A stretch of DNA of 64,000 nt from an uncultured Bacteroidales bacterium (GTDB lineage Bacteria > Bacteroidota > Bacteroidia > Bacteroidales > Bacteroidaceae), in the NCBI GenBank assembly GCA_902768125.1, contig CACXKA010000006.1:62001-126000 (forward strand). The letters run 5' to 3'. Of this stretch, positions 16,395 to 24,844 are shown one piece after another. The first letter of the stretch is position 1. Every line of letters starts with the position of its first letter. Under the pieces are notes generated by a model. That model did no database searches, was not told the origin of the DNA, and saw only the letters and a program-made list of their open reading frames with translations. Both the position numbers and the translations under genes were made by a program.

Positions 16395-17414
16395 TTACTT
16401 CTCGAACATAGATTTATTTGGGAACTTTTTATCGAAAACCATCTTTATGCTATTCTCTATTTGCTCAGCCTCGTCATCCGTACAATATGGACTATCATTC
16501 AAGCACAACGACTTTATTTTCTCTTCCTCTAAAGTTCTGCAGATATCTTTCATCGAATTTGATGATATATTTATGGATTTCCCTGTATCCCACTTGATGG
16601 GATAAAATCTATTGCTAGCAAATTGCCAAAAGCGGAAAAGGTCGGGGTTGAGCGTAACCTCTTTTCTGAAACGAGAACAGCTTTCGTCCATTAGACTTGG
16701 CTCTTTCTCCCAAATCTCCCTAATGACCGACTTTAACATCGGCTTCTCCCAATGTCTCCAGCGAAAGAACTCGAAGTTCTCCAGTCCTGTCATAAGCAGA
16801 TTGGAAACGAGCGATTTATTCCACAAGTGCGGTCCATACCATTTTCGGGGAGCATGTTTCACAGTTTCACGGCGGTCAAAATGTCGATTGAGAACTCCCA
16901 TGTTACAGAAATGAGAAATCTTCGTACTGAATCGATCCACAGAATCATACATAGGATTGGGGAACAACGTTTCAGCGTTATTGTCACACGGTAAACCCCT
17001 ACGGAAATAGTCTTCTGGGTGTCTGGGTGCGTTTAAGAAAACATCGTCATTAAAATAGACGAACCTTTCTTCCAATCCTAGGATCTTATCCATGTTCAGC
17101 TCGATAGTAATAGAATTGAACGTGGGTAAATATTTCTCTGGAATATAATCACTGTGCTTGACCAACACTAGCTTCTCACACTCGGAGTTAATCCACTCTG
17201 GGAAGGTTCCGTTAGTCACCAAATATACTTTATTCACCCATGGAGCATATCGTTCTACGGCTCTAAACCAATAGCGAAATATATCCCAATCTCTAAACCG
17301 CCCCCTGTCAGATATTGGTTTCTCCGGACGATAATAGTTGTACGATTTAATCCATTCTGAATCATTACAATCCACCCATGGGACAACAAAATCAATTGTA
17401 TTATCACTTCCCAT
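16395..17414 (-). CDS. Stealth family capsule phosphotransferase
   Basis: This 339-aa protein carries the Stealth conserved regions. CR1 is IDFVVPWVDCNDSEW, CR2 is RAVERYAPWVNKVYLVTNG with HSDYIPEKYLPTFNS and FVYFNDDVFL, CR3 is near HAPRKWYGPHLW, and CR4 is LCLNDSPYC followed by FPNKSMFEK. Stealth proteins are hexose-1-phosphoryl transferases that build phosphodiester-linked capsules from nucleotide sugars (for example in meningococci). Its presence predicts at least one sugar-1-phosphate diester in this polysaccharide. It lies between the GT2 pair and the PglA-like gene, in the same direction. The sugar moved is not known. Confidence 0.85.
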   Translation of the reverse strand: MGSDNTIDFVVPWVDCNDSEWIKSYNYYRPEKPISDRGRFRDWDIFRYWFRAVERYAPWVNKVYLVTNGTFPEWINSECEKLVLVKHSDYIPEKYLPTFNSITIELNMDKILGLEERFVYFNDDVFLNAPRHPEDYFRRGLPCDNNAETLFPNPMYDSVDRFSTKISHFCNMGVLNRHFDRRETVKHAPRKWYGPHLWNKSLVSNLLMTGLENFEFFRWRHWEKPMLKSVIREIWEKEPSLMDESCSRFRKEVTLNPDLFRFWQFASNRFYPIKWDTGKSINISSNSMKDICRTLEEEKIKSLCLNDSPYCTDDEAEQIENSIKMVFDKKFPNKSMFEK

Positions 17415-17485
17415 TTATGTGTATGTTATCTTGTTATCATTTTATGACATTATAGAAAGTGTTATGCTAGATAGTTTCAAATCAT

Positions 17486-18601
17486 TCATGCTAACAAGAT
17501 TGCCTTGTAATAATCCTTGAGGCACTGTCTCACAAATCCCTGTTCATATCGACTTGCCACCATAGGGCGGGCATTCATGGCCATTCGTTCCCTTGCATCT
17601 GGATGTTCCACCATCCATTTCATTGCTTCATAAAGCGCCTGTTCATCACGTGGAGGCACAACCAAGCCATTCTTGCCATTCTCGACGATTTCCCTCGAGC
17701 CATTGATATCTGTCACGATGCTGGGCAAACCCATTGCCCCTGCTTCTATCACCACATTTGGGAAACCTTCTCGATAACTGGGAAAAACCAGCACATCACT
17801 TTGTTCATAGAACGGGCGCACATCGTCCTGACGCCCCACCGATTCAATTGACTCACAGGTTTCAATCATATGCATCGTTTCTGGCAGGACCGGGTCTAGA
17901 TGTTCCTCATAAGGTCCCACAAGCAGCAATCGTGTTTCTTTATATTGTTGATTTAATCTCACAAAAGCAGGGACCAATTCATTGAGTCCCTTATCGCGAA
18001 CGATTCTCCCAACAAACACAAACGTAAGTATGCCATTATCCACTTTCTCGTCTTTCCTCCTCCAATAATCCAAATCAATGCCCCTAACATTTCCATACCC
18101 CAACACCTTCATTGGCTTTTTGGTGATACAACGCTGCAAATCCTGCTTGACACCTTCCCCCTCTGGTATGATATGGGTAGCACATGCTGCAGTAATTCTA
18201 TCCGTCATCATCAGGATCTTGCGTGACAATCCTGTTGCTGTAGGCCACACCAATCCTGTAAACGTATGCAATCGAATCGGAACACCCGCCATCTTTGCAG
18301 CCAGCATGCAAAGCAATCCTGCCTTAGGGGTCATCGAATGCACCATATCAGGTTTTTCTTTCCGTAACAATCGAGTCAACTTTACCAAAGAAACAATATC
18401 CTTGAACGGACTCACATGACGTTCCATCTTCACCCCAATTGTCCGCACCCCTTCTCTTTCGCCCAGTTCTACTAAATCATCATCTGGACTTGACAATGCA
18501 ACGACCTCATACCCCTCATTGGCCAACTCCCGTAGAAGTCCCCTGCAGAAAATGTTCAATGACATACCGATAGTCGCAGTACGTACGATTTTCTTACCCA
18601 C
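17486..18601 (-). CDS. GT4 glycosyltransferase, PglA-like (second sugar of the repeat)
   Basis: This 371-aa GT-B protein matches the PglA/WbpH-like group: KKIVRTATIGMSLNIFCRG, ERHVSPFKDIVSLVKL, VHSMTPKAGLLCMLAAKMAG, then the donor side FVFVGRIVRDKGLNELVPAF and the E-x7-E in SYREGFPNVVIEAGAMGLPS. In the Pgl system PglA adds the second sugar to undecaprenyl-diphosphate-bacillosamine. It directly follows, and overlaps, the PglC-like gene, which supports that role. No ATG fits the conserved start: GTG 18601 or TTG 18613 is needed, while the first ATG (18565) would cut the first strand. GTG is chosen here. Confidence 0.8.
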   Translation of the reverse strand: MGKKIVRTATIGMSLNIFCRGLLRELANEGYEVVALSSPDDDLVELGEREGVRTIGVKMERHVSPFKDIVSLVKLTRLLRKEKPDMVHSMTPKAGLLCMLAAKMAGVPIRLHTFTGLVWPTATGLSRKILMMTDRITAACATHIIPEGEGVKQDLQRCITKKPMKVLGYGNVRGIDLDYWRRKDEKVDNGILTFVFVGRIVRDKGLNELVPAFVRLNQQYKETRLLLVGPYEEHLDPVLPETMHMIETCESIESVGRQDDVRPFYEQSDVLVFPSYREGFPNVVIEAGAMGLPSIVTDINGSREIVENGKNGLVVPPRDEQALYEAMKWMVEHPDARERMAMNARPMVASRYEQGFVRQCLKDYYKAILLA

Positions 18602-19169
18602 AGATTGTCTCAATGATTAGTTTTATATCACCTATCAACGAATGATGATAGTAGTAATCCAAGTTGATTCTTACCTTATCGGGATAAATGACTTCATCAT
18701 TATACTTTTGAGGATCATCCACTTGCGCAAGGATTTCTTCTTCATTTCTATATTTCAAAGATGCAGGTCCCGTAATACCCGGCCGCAACTTCAAAATAAG
18801 CCTATCCTCGCCCTGTAATTGATCCGCATAGCCAGGAACATCCGGACGAGGTCCTACAAAACTCATGTCACCAATCAACACATTCCACAACTCGGGCAAT
18901 TCATCCAATTTATATTTTCTCAGCTTTGCCCCTAAAGGCGTGATACGGTTCTCACCCGCGACAGAAACCGAACTGCCTCCATGCCCCACCGTCATACTTC
19001 TAAACTTGTACATAGTGAACAACTTTCCATCCTTTCCCACCCTTTTCTGCTTAAAAATGGCTGGACCACCCGACATCTTCACATTAATAAGAATCCACAC
19101 AATCAAAAGTACGGGCCAGATAAAGCACAGTCCTAAAAAAGCGACGAATCTATCGAACAGCCATTTCAT
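18594..19169 (-). CDS. Initiating phosphoglycosyltransferase, PglC-like small monotopic type
   Basis: This 191-aa protein is a minimal polyprenol phosphate sugar-phosphate transferase. It has one N-terminal membrane stretch (FVAFLGLCFIWPVLLIVWI), the KQKRVGKDGKLFTMYKFRSM segment, the KYKLDELPELWNVLIGDMS acid pair region and VGPRPDVPGY. Such enzymes start repeat-unit synthesis by moving a sugar-1-phosphate from a UDP sugar to undecaprenyl phosphate at the inner membrane. Its short length without extra membrane helices fits PglC rather than WcaJ/WbaP. A UDP-4-amino or bacillosamine-type sugar from the dehydratase and aminotransferase in the block is the likely substrate. Confidence 0.88.
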   Translation of the reverse strand: MKWLFDRFVAFLGLCFIWPVLLIVWILINVKMSGGPAIFKQKRVGKDGKLFTMYKFRSMTVGHGGSSVSVAGENRITPLGAKLRKYKLDELPELWNVLIGDMSFVGPRPDVPGYADQLQGEDRLILKLRPGITGPASLKYRNEEEILAQVDDPQKYNDEVIYPDKVRINLDYYYHHSLIGDIKLIIETICG

Positions 19170-19206
19170 TGTTCATTTGAGAGTTTAGAGACAAGAGCAA
19201 GTCAGG

Positions 19207-19230
19207 GTTAAGGTTATCGTTAAGGTATCA
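19207..19230 (+). repeat. 6-nt periodic repeat at the end of the GNAT gene
   Basis: Four hexamers GTTAAG, GTTATC, GTTAAG, GTATCA run through the stop codon of the GNAT gene. The reverse strand gives AACCTT/AACGAT-type units as in the gaps at 31517, 32446 and 42129. Confidence 0.6.
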
Positions 19231-19804
19231 AAGATCCTTTTGGTCTATCTTCTATTAACAAATCACCATCCTCCAACTCTTCCACCACTATCACATCGCA
19301 AGCCTTTTTGCTCGCCTTCATTGACCCATGATTATCTTTGTTAATGCTTTCAAACATCCTGAATCCTAGTCTTTCAGCCATATTCATCCCTACAGTGCAC
19401 AACTGTGTACAAACACCTTTTCCTTGATGATCCATATCCACCATCTTTCCCAGAAAACATTTTCCATTCATAAAGCAACGCAAGAAAGCATACCCTATGA
19501 TATCCGTATCATCTTCCATCACATAGATAATATATGATTCTCTCTCCAACAACTTTCCCAATGTTGCTTCATCGAAGTCATGCGGACGGAACCATTTATA
19601 ACTATCTTGAGGTTGACGAGCAAAGAATTCTGTTAATCTTTTTACATCATTCACATCGGCAATTCTGACATTCTTAATGAGACATGCCTGTAGATTCTTT
19701 CTGTCCCCGATTCGAATACCGCATATTTTAGCGTTCAATAGTTCAACGCCATTCCACATCCAGGGAACCTTCTTTTGCAACCAATGAGTTATTTCATACA
19801 TCAT
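19220..19804 (-). CDS. GNAT-like acetyltransferase in the polysaccharide block
   Basis: This 194-aa protein has a C-terminal GNAT domain: VRIADVNDVKRLTEFFARQP, YVMEDDTDIIGYAFLRCF, and the acetyl-CoA loop DHQGKGVCTQLCTVGMN. An N-terminal ~45-residue part (MYEITHWLQKKVPWMWNGVE) is not recognised. It may acetylate an amino sugar or a transferred group of the repeat unit. ATG 19804 is chosen because a GGAGGAGAAG stretch lies just before it and the longer frame would need a TTG start. It is placed between a LicD gene and the initiating transferase. Substrate unknown. Confidence 0.7.
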   Translation of the reverse strand: MMYEITHWLQKKVPWMWNGVELLNAKICGIRIGDRKNLQACLIKNVRIADVNDVKRLTEFFARQPQDSYKWFRPHDFDEATLGKLLERESYIIYVMEDDTDIIGYAFLRCFMNGKCFLGKMVDMDHQGKGVCTQLCTVGMNMAERLGFRMFESINKDNHGSMKASKKACDVIVVEELEDGDLLIEDRPKGSLIP

Positions 19805-19830
19805 ATTTTCTTCTCCTCCATCAACATATA

Positions 19831-20697
19831 TCAAATAAACACATTATCAGGGAAATCAGTACTAAATATCAGGACGTCTGGCCCATGTGAGACTTGTTCG
19901 TCCTTTGGTATTGTCCTGCGTAAATTGGGGTAGTGATGACGCAAATAAGTCTCCAAGTCATCTGGCACATACACTTGCAATGGTCCAAATGGCACCAATT
20001 GCAGATTTTCCAGGCTCTTCACGCTGATGTGATCGCGAAACTCTTTCGCCTGATTATAATAATGCATATTATAACGATTAAACATTGCACTTACAATAGA
20101 ATAGAAACGAAAGATTGTTTTTCTCGAAAACAAAGATGATACGGCATAAACACCCAATGCTGTCATGAATCGATGAGTTGCAGGCCTATCCACGGCACTT
20201 TCCTTAAAAAATTTCCAACCCCACACCTCTTGGTTAAGCATGCATAAAGACAAAAAGCGAAGAAAAGAACGATGAAGCGATTGTAGGATTTTATTATCTG
20301 GAACCTTGTCATAAGGCATGACATCAACAAAAATACCATGATGCATAGGAACATTACGAAAATAATGTTGTCTGAACTCTGTTCCTGTCTTTCTCACTTT
20401 CGCCATTGTTTGAGGGAAATGCTCTTCAGAACCGATCCATTGTAAGAAATACTTGGGTTTCATGAGTGCTGGTGCCTCACGAAGAAAGCGTTCAAAGTCC
20501 AGCCTTAACATACCCACATCTATATCATCATCCCACGGCAATATACCCTTTTCATAAAAAGCGCCAATTGCCGACCCCCCTTGGATAAAGCATTTAATGC
20601 CCAATGTATCACATACTCGCAGGATTTCCCTCAATATATCATACAATTCCAAATGCAGCTTTTCCAATTCCGCTGTCGTATAACACATTGCATCCAT
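19831..20697 (-). CDS. LicD family phosphotransferase (first of two)
   Basis: This 288-aa protein carries the LicD nucleotidyltransferase-fold signature: CFIQGGSAIGAFYEKG followed by ILPWDDDIDVGMLR. LicD proteins move a phospho-alcohol from a CDP carrier onto a glycan (phosphocholine in Haemophilus and pneumococcus; ribitol-5-phosphate in the related fukutin proteins). It stands beside a second LicD gene and next to genes predicted to make a CDP-polyol, so it likely decorates the repeat unit with a polyol phosphate. The two LicD proteins are divergent and may act at different positions. Function as a transferase is family knowledge; the polyol is inference. Confidence 0.85.
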   Translation of the reverse strand: MDAMCYTTAELEKLHLELYDILREILRVCDTLGIKCFIQGGSAIGAFYEKGILPWDDDIDVGMLRLDFERFLREAPALMKPKYFLQWIGSEEHFPQTMAKVRKTGTEFRQHYFRNVPMHHGIFVDVMPYDKVPDNKILQSLHRSFLRFLSLCMLNQEVWGWKFFKESAVDRPATHRFMTALGVYAVSSLFSRKTIFRFYSIVSAMFNRYNMHYYNQAKEFRDHISVKSLENLQLVPFGPLQVYVPDDLETYLRHHYPNLRRTIPKDEQVSHGPDVLIFSTDFPDNVFI

Positions 20698-20717
20698 AAC
20701 GACTCAATAATATATCA

Positions 20718-21626
20718 TTACAATCTAAAATCCACTATAAAATGCCTTTCCCTCTTTTCCACAGGAGGCAATTGCATATAATCATGGCCATACAGATTCA
20801 TCAAATATTCCTCAGCACGTCCAGGAACGTTAACTTCTATCCCCTCAAAAATAGCATGTCTTATTGGGAAGAAACATGAGGCAGGCAATGCTTCACCTTC
20901 ATACAATTTTCTTCCTGTAGGGAAAGTTACCCATCCCCGATCCGTATCTTCATCTTTCACGAATGAATCAAAAGTATCAATCCAGAACCGGTGGGGAAAT
21001 ACACCGAACAAATGCCCCATCATTCGACGCAGACGCATCATCATCGCCGTTTTCTTATCAGCGTGGAAGAACTCTTTTTGTATTTCACTTATTGGAGACT
21101 TTGCCTCCATCACAACATTAGCAATCAGCCGCAACATATTCGCCACCCCACCCTTAAGTTTTCGTGCCCATTTGTGAGAAGGCGCCCCATCTAATATAAA
21201 TATATCAAGAAAAACACCATGTGGATAAATTGAGAACTCTTGACCCAATTCAACCATTCGAGTTCCCTTCTTGTATATTTTTAAAAACATACAAGGAGCG
21301 TCCTTTCCACTATTAGGATAAGTATATTCATAATCATTCCCCATAGCACCTTGCTCTAACAGACATTTCAGTTTTTCTGCATCTCTGCGTGGCATCTGTA
21401 AATCCAAATCATCATCCCAGGGAATAAATCCGTGATGACGAATGGTGCCCAAACATGAGCCTCCCCCCATCATCCAAGACAATTCATGTTGACTACACAC
21501 AGATATGAATTTCTGCAACATCTCAACCAACAACTTCTTCAACGCAAGTTCTTCCTCATCCGTCAACAATCTCAATACGGATGATTTACGAGACATATCA
21601 TTCAATAATTCTTTGTACGAATGCAT
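20718..21626 (-). CDS. LicD family phosphotransferase (second of two)
   Basis: This 302-aa protein has the LicD core: MMGGGSCLGTIRHHG, then FIPWDDDLDLQMPRRD, and the later FLDIFILDGAP. The ATG at 21626 (MHSYKELLN) is used; a TTG at 21635 gives three more residues. It lies 38 nt after the dehydrogenase gene of the candidate CDP-hexitol cassette, and 20 nt separate it from the first LicD gene. Having CDP-polyol synthesis genes and LicD genes in one run mirrors the pairing of CDP-alcohol synthesis with its transferase in other systems. The accepting sugar is unknown. Confidence 0.85.
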   Translation of the reverse strand: MHSYKELLNDMSRKSSVLRLLTDEEELALKKLLVEMLQKFISVCSQHELSWMMGGGSCLGTIRHHGFIPWDDDLDLQMPRRDAEKLKCLLEQGAMGNDYEYTYPNSGKDAPCMFLKIYKKGTRMVELGQEFSIYPHGVFLDIFILDGAPSHKWARKLKGGVANMLRLIANVVMEAKSPISEIQKEFFHADKKTAMMMRLRRMMGHLFGVFPHRFWIDTFDSFVKDEDTDRGWVTFPTGRKLYEGEALPASCFFPIRHAIFEGIEVNVPGRAEEYLMNLYGHDYMQLPPVEKRERHFIVDFRL

Positions 21627-21673
21627 AATAATCAAAATGCTAATCCAATAATTATTTAGAAGACATTTATGAT

Positions 21674-22732
21674 TCAGGCCTCAACTTCTAACATGATTCT
21701 ACCTTTAACAGCCGATGTGTTTACTTCATATTCTTTAAATGCATCCTTAACTTGGTTTAGCGAATAATAAGTGTGGATCATATCTTCGTCTAATATAAGG
21801 CGACCATCCGCCATACACTCTGCTGTCATTCTCCACTCTTCCCCTGGCCATGGGGCGGAATAGGACATCCATGAGGCTGTCAGAAGCATTTCTTTGCGAT
21901 TAATCAACTCCCACTCTTTCACGGAAAATGCCACTGGTTTTGTCGGGGTTCCTATTAAGCACACTTTAGCTTTATTGGCAGCAAGCCTAAAACTTGTCTT
22001 TATTGTATCATTCGTACCGGCCGCATCAAACACATATGTAAACCCTTTGCCCTTGGTGATTGTCATAGCTGTTTCAACATAATCATTGTCAAGAGAAGAC
22101 ACCACGTCATGGGCACCATATTTTCTCACAATTCCTTCTCTCGATTTATTTCGAATAACAACTGTGATATGCTTAGCACCAAGTATCTTACACCATTGGA
22201 TGGCAAATAATGCAATTGTACCAGCACCTATCACCACGACATGATCATCTGGAGTAGGATGGAAGTTGTTAATCTGTATCCCATGCAAAGCTACAGTCGA
22301 AGGCTCGAACAATGCAGCCAAATGCATCGGGATTCTTTTATCAATTTTATATACATTATTCACAGGAAGCACAACATATTCAGCCATTGCCCCCTGTTGG
22401 CGTGATCCAACGAAACTATAATGTTTACAAAGAGAGTAATGCCCTTTCTTACAATCCTCACACTGATGACACGGCACCAAAGGAACACCAACAACATGAT
22501 CCCCCGGTTGTATAGAAGCCACCCCGTCTGCGACTTCCGTCACCACTCCAGAGAACTCATGGCCCAACACCTGCGGAAATGAATGACAGGTTCCCTTCAA
22601 CACCCTAGGAATGTCAGAACCACAAATACCACAGTAAGAGACTGCCACCTTCACCTCACCAGCATTAACTTCCGGATTGGCAATATCCATATATTGGATA
22701 TCATTATACCCCACTACAACAGCTGCTTTCAT
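21674..22732 (-). CDS. Zinc polyol-phosphate dehydrogenase, GatD-like
   Basis: This 352-aa medium-chain dehydrogenase has catalytic zinc ligands C37 (in CGICGSD) and H58-E59 (GHEF), four structural zinc cysteines at 88, 91, 94 and 102, and an NAD loop VVIGAGTIALFAIQ. Length and sequence fit galactitol-1-phosphate 5-dehydrogenase (GatD), which links galactitol-1-P and tagatose-6-P; TarJ, which makes ribitol-5-P for teichoic acid, is a distant relative with the same chemistry. Four nucleotides separate it from the GatZ-like gene and two LicD genes follow. In this setting it would run in the reducing direction and supply a polyol phosphate for CDP activation. Exact substrate is inference. Confidence 0.8.
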   Translation of the reverse strand: MKAAVVVGYNDIQYMDIANPEVNAGEVKVAVSYCGICGSDIPRVLKGTCHSFPQVLGHEFSGVVTEVADGVASIQPGDHVVGVPLVPCHQCEDCKKGHYSLCKHYSFVGSRQQGAMAEYVVLPVNNVYKIDKRIPMHLAALFEPSTVALHGIQINNFHPTPDDHVVVIGAGTIALFAIQWCKILGAKHITVVIRNKSREGIVRKYGAHDVVSSLDNDYVETAMTITKGKGFTYVFDAAGTNDTIKTSFRLAANKAKVCLIGTPTKPVAFSVKEWELINRKEMLLTASWMSYSAPWPGEEWRMTAECMADGRLILDEDMIHTYYSLNQVKDAFKEYEVNTSAVKGRIMLEVEA

Positions 22733-22736
22733 GTCA

Positions 22737-24065
22737 TTAAAAATAAATACTACCTACCATATAGTTACGCTTGACCGCATAATTGTAATCTTCAACGATA
22801 TTCACGACCTTATCCTTAACCAATTCCCGTGCAGTCTTGCAAAGCTTACCATCACGAACCTTCATGTACTGAATGGGCATATACTGCATCAACAGTCCCA
22901 TAGGAATGTCAACATCAGCCATGTTATTCAGAAGTTTATCCATTTCTGTTTCAACTTCTGGCTGGGTGAAATAATATCTACATCTATCTGAATAACTATA
23001 CTTTCTTGAAATTGCCTGTTCCTTACTTGTCCCTTTGTAATAGTTCTTCCAGTCTTTAGGATTAGCAAGCATCACCCTCTCAAGTACTTCAACAAAGTGA
23101 GATCTCTTATTATCATCTTCTTCCAACTCACGTTCTATAAAGCTCAAAGCGAACAAAGCTTCTCTGACAGCGAAAGTCAAAGCAGGTCCCACCTTGATGA
23201 TTGCTATACCATCTTCCACCATCTGCTTTAATGCTTCTGGTGATTGGTAATCTGTTGAATGTCCTTCAAACACAAGATCTGGATACTCTTTCAGTTTTTG
23301 GCACAATTGAAAAGAATCCAAACGATTATATTTATGAATCTCTGATTCGCCGAATTCGACACCAGGTTGCACAACCACAGCTATCACATACTTCCACAAA
23401 TCTGCGATTCCATATTTGTCAAATTGTCGCTTGTAAGCGATGATCGTGTTTTCAAAATCATCTGGTGTAGTAACTTTCATTTTCCCGTCATCCTGGGCTC
23501 CTCCAGGAATAGGAACCTCACTACCTACCACAAATACCGGATGAATAGCCCCAGAATCCTCTTTTAGCAACTCTTGATAAGCCTCCTCTGCCACTTTCAT
23601 CAATATCGCACCTCGGCGAGCAATAGCATCATCCGTCAATGGTTGGTTTATATCATCATCCCCAACCCTCATGCTGGTGTCAAGATGTATTTTCAGATAC
23701 CCTGCGAGAACTGTCTGCCGGACCAATTCTTTGGAATTCTCCATTGCCTCCTTTTCGGGTAAATGCTGCCAAGGTTGAGGTCCCAAATGATCCCCTCCCA
23801 AGATAATGTTCGACTTATCATAGTCAATGTTCTCAGCAATCTTATATACATAATCACGAAAATCGAATGGGGTCATTCTAAAATAACCACCAAATTGATT
23901 CACCTGATTACTTGTTGCCTCAATAACAACTTTATCATTGAAGCGCTTTGATTGCTCAAGAATTGCTTCTATCACAATCTTGTTTGCGCTACAGAATGAG
24001 GGAATTCCTGTAAATATTCCGTTCTGTCGTTTTGTCACCAAACTATACAAAGGATTACTCTTCAT
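22737..24065 (-). CDS. GatZ/KbaZ family protein, possible tagatose-6-phosphate 4-epimerase
   Basis: This 442-aa protein belongs to the GatZ/KbaZ family: GIFTGIPSFCSANKIVIEAI, VIEATSNQVNQFGGY, ILGGDHLGPQPWQHLP, FEGHSTDYQSPEAL and KVGPALTFAVREALFAL. In E. coli GatZ/KbaZ is the non-catalytic partner of a class II tagatose-bisphosphate aldolase. A member in Agrobacterium is, as I recall, a D-tagatose 6-phosphate 4-epimerase (tagatose-6-P to fructose-6-P). No GatY/KbaY aldolase gene is in this window, which favours a stand-alone isomerase role. It overlaps the cytidylyltransferase gene by 11 nt and ends 4 nt before the GatD-like gene, so the three act as a set. Confidence 0.8.
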   Translation of the reverse strand: MKSNPLYSLVTKRQNGIFTGIPSFCSANKIVIEAILEQSKRFNDKVVIEATSNQVNQFGGYFRMTPFDFRDYVYKIAENIDYDKSNIILGGDHLGPQPWQHLPEKEAMENSKELVRQTVLAGYLKIHLDTSMRVGDDDINQPLTDDAIARRGAILMKVAEEAYQELLKEDSGAIHPVFVVGSEVPIPGGAQDDGKMKVTTPDDFENTIIAYKRQFDKYGIADLWKYVIAVVVQPGVEFGESEIHKYNRLDSFQLCQKLKEYPDLVFEGHSTDYQSPEALKQMVEDGIAIIKVGPALTFAVREALFALSFIERELEEDDNKRSHFVEVLERVMLANPKDWKNYYKGTSKEQAISRKYSYSDRCRYYFTQPEVETEMDKLLNNMADVDIPMGLLMQYMPIQYMKVRDGKLCKTARELVKDKVVNIVEDYNYAVKRNYMVGSIYF

Positions 24066-24768
24066 CGAAAAAATAAGTTTTATGGAGTTTCATGAAGAGT
24101 TTCATATCCTCCGGGTAAGTGATTTTCAAATTTAACACAGAAGTTGGCACCACCTTCATCGGAATATGGTGCGCCAGCGCTATTGCTCCCACGGATGTCA
24201 TCTTCTCCATGTCCTCTTTGGGCGTATTAGCGTATATATCATATATTTGTTTGTATCTGAAGCCTTCCGGGGATGCCCCTGCAATCACATTTCTTCTAGG
24301 AATCACTCTAACGATGTTACAATCGTCATCCATCATATAAGTGGTGTCATAGTTCAGACTGGCAAGGGTGGCAGATCCATATTGTTCAACCATTTCTGCA
24401 ACTCTCTTCGTCCCTTCCCTGTCGACATAAGGGTGCGTGGCGTCATGCATTAATACCACATCATCAGGATTAGCTATGTTCTGCAGTGCTTTCAATCCAT
24501 TGAAAACTGAATCAGAACGGGTGTCACCACCTGGCACAATCTTCAAAACTTTATTCGGGCAGAATTTCTCTGTCCAATCACATGTTTGCTTCAAGAAAGC
24601 CGGATTGACGACAACCACAATACCCGAAATAAAATCTAACTTCGATAGTTTATTGATAATATAAGAAAATAATGGACGTCCATCAATATCCGTAAACTGT
24701 TTAGGCAGTTCCGCACCATACCTTGAGCCAATGCCACCCATCATTAGTAAAATATATTTCCGACTCAT
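24055..24768 (-). CDS. IspD/TarI-type cytidylyltransferase for a polyol phosphate
   Basis: This 237-aa protein has the nucleotidyltransferase fold: LLMMGGIGSRYGAELPKQF for CTP binding, VVVVNPAFL, PGGDTRSDSVFNGL and VLMHDATHPYVDREG. IspD and TarI couple CTP to methylerythritol-4-P or ribitol-5-P. The usual QTPQ-F segment of housekeeping IspD is replaced by ASPEGF, and the gene sits in a polysaccharide block with polyol genes, so a TarI-like role is more likely than isoprenoid synthesis. With its two partners it is predicted to make a CDP-hexitol, perhaps CDP-galactitol, for the LicD proteins. Confidence 0.8.
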   Translation of the reverse strand: MSRKYILLMMGGIGSRYGAELPKQFTDIDGRPLFSYIINKLSKLDFISGIVVVVNPAFLKQTCDWTEKFCPNKVLKIVPGGDTRSDSVFNGLKALQNIANPDDVVLMHDATHPYVDREGTKRVAEMVEQYGSATLASLNYDTTYMMDDDCNIVRVIPRRNVIAGASPEGFRYKQIYDIYANTPKEDMEKMTSVGAIALAHHIPMKVVPTSVLNLKITYPEDMKLFMKLHKTYFFDEE

Positions 24769-24844
24769 TTTTTATTATTTTATAAGCGATAATACTTACA
24801 TATTGTTACTATATTCATGCATATATGACTATTCCACTTTTCCC

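Noticed and set aside
24055-24768. Housekeeping ispD for isoprenoid synthesis
   Set aside because: The QTPQ-type segment is changed and the gene is embedded in a polyol/LicD neighbourhood; a polyol phosphate role fits better, though not proven.
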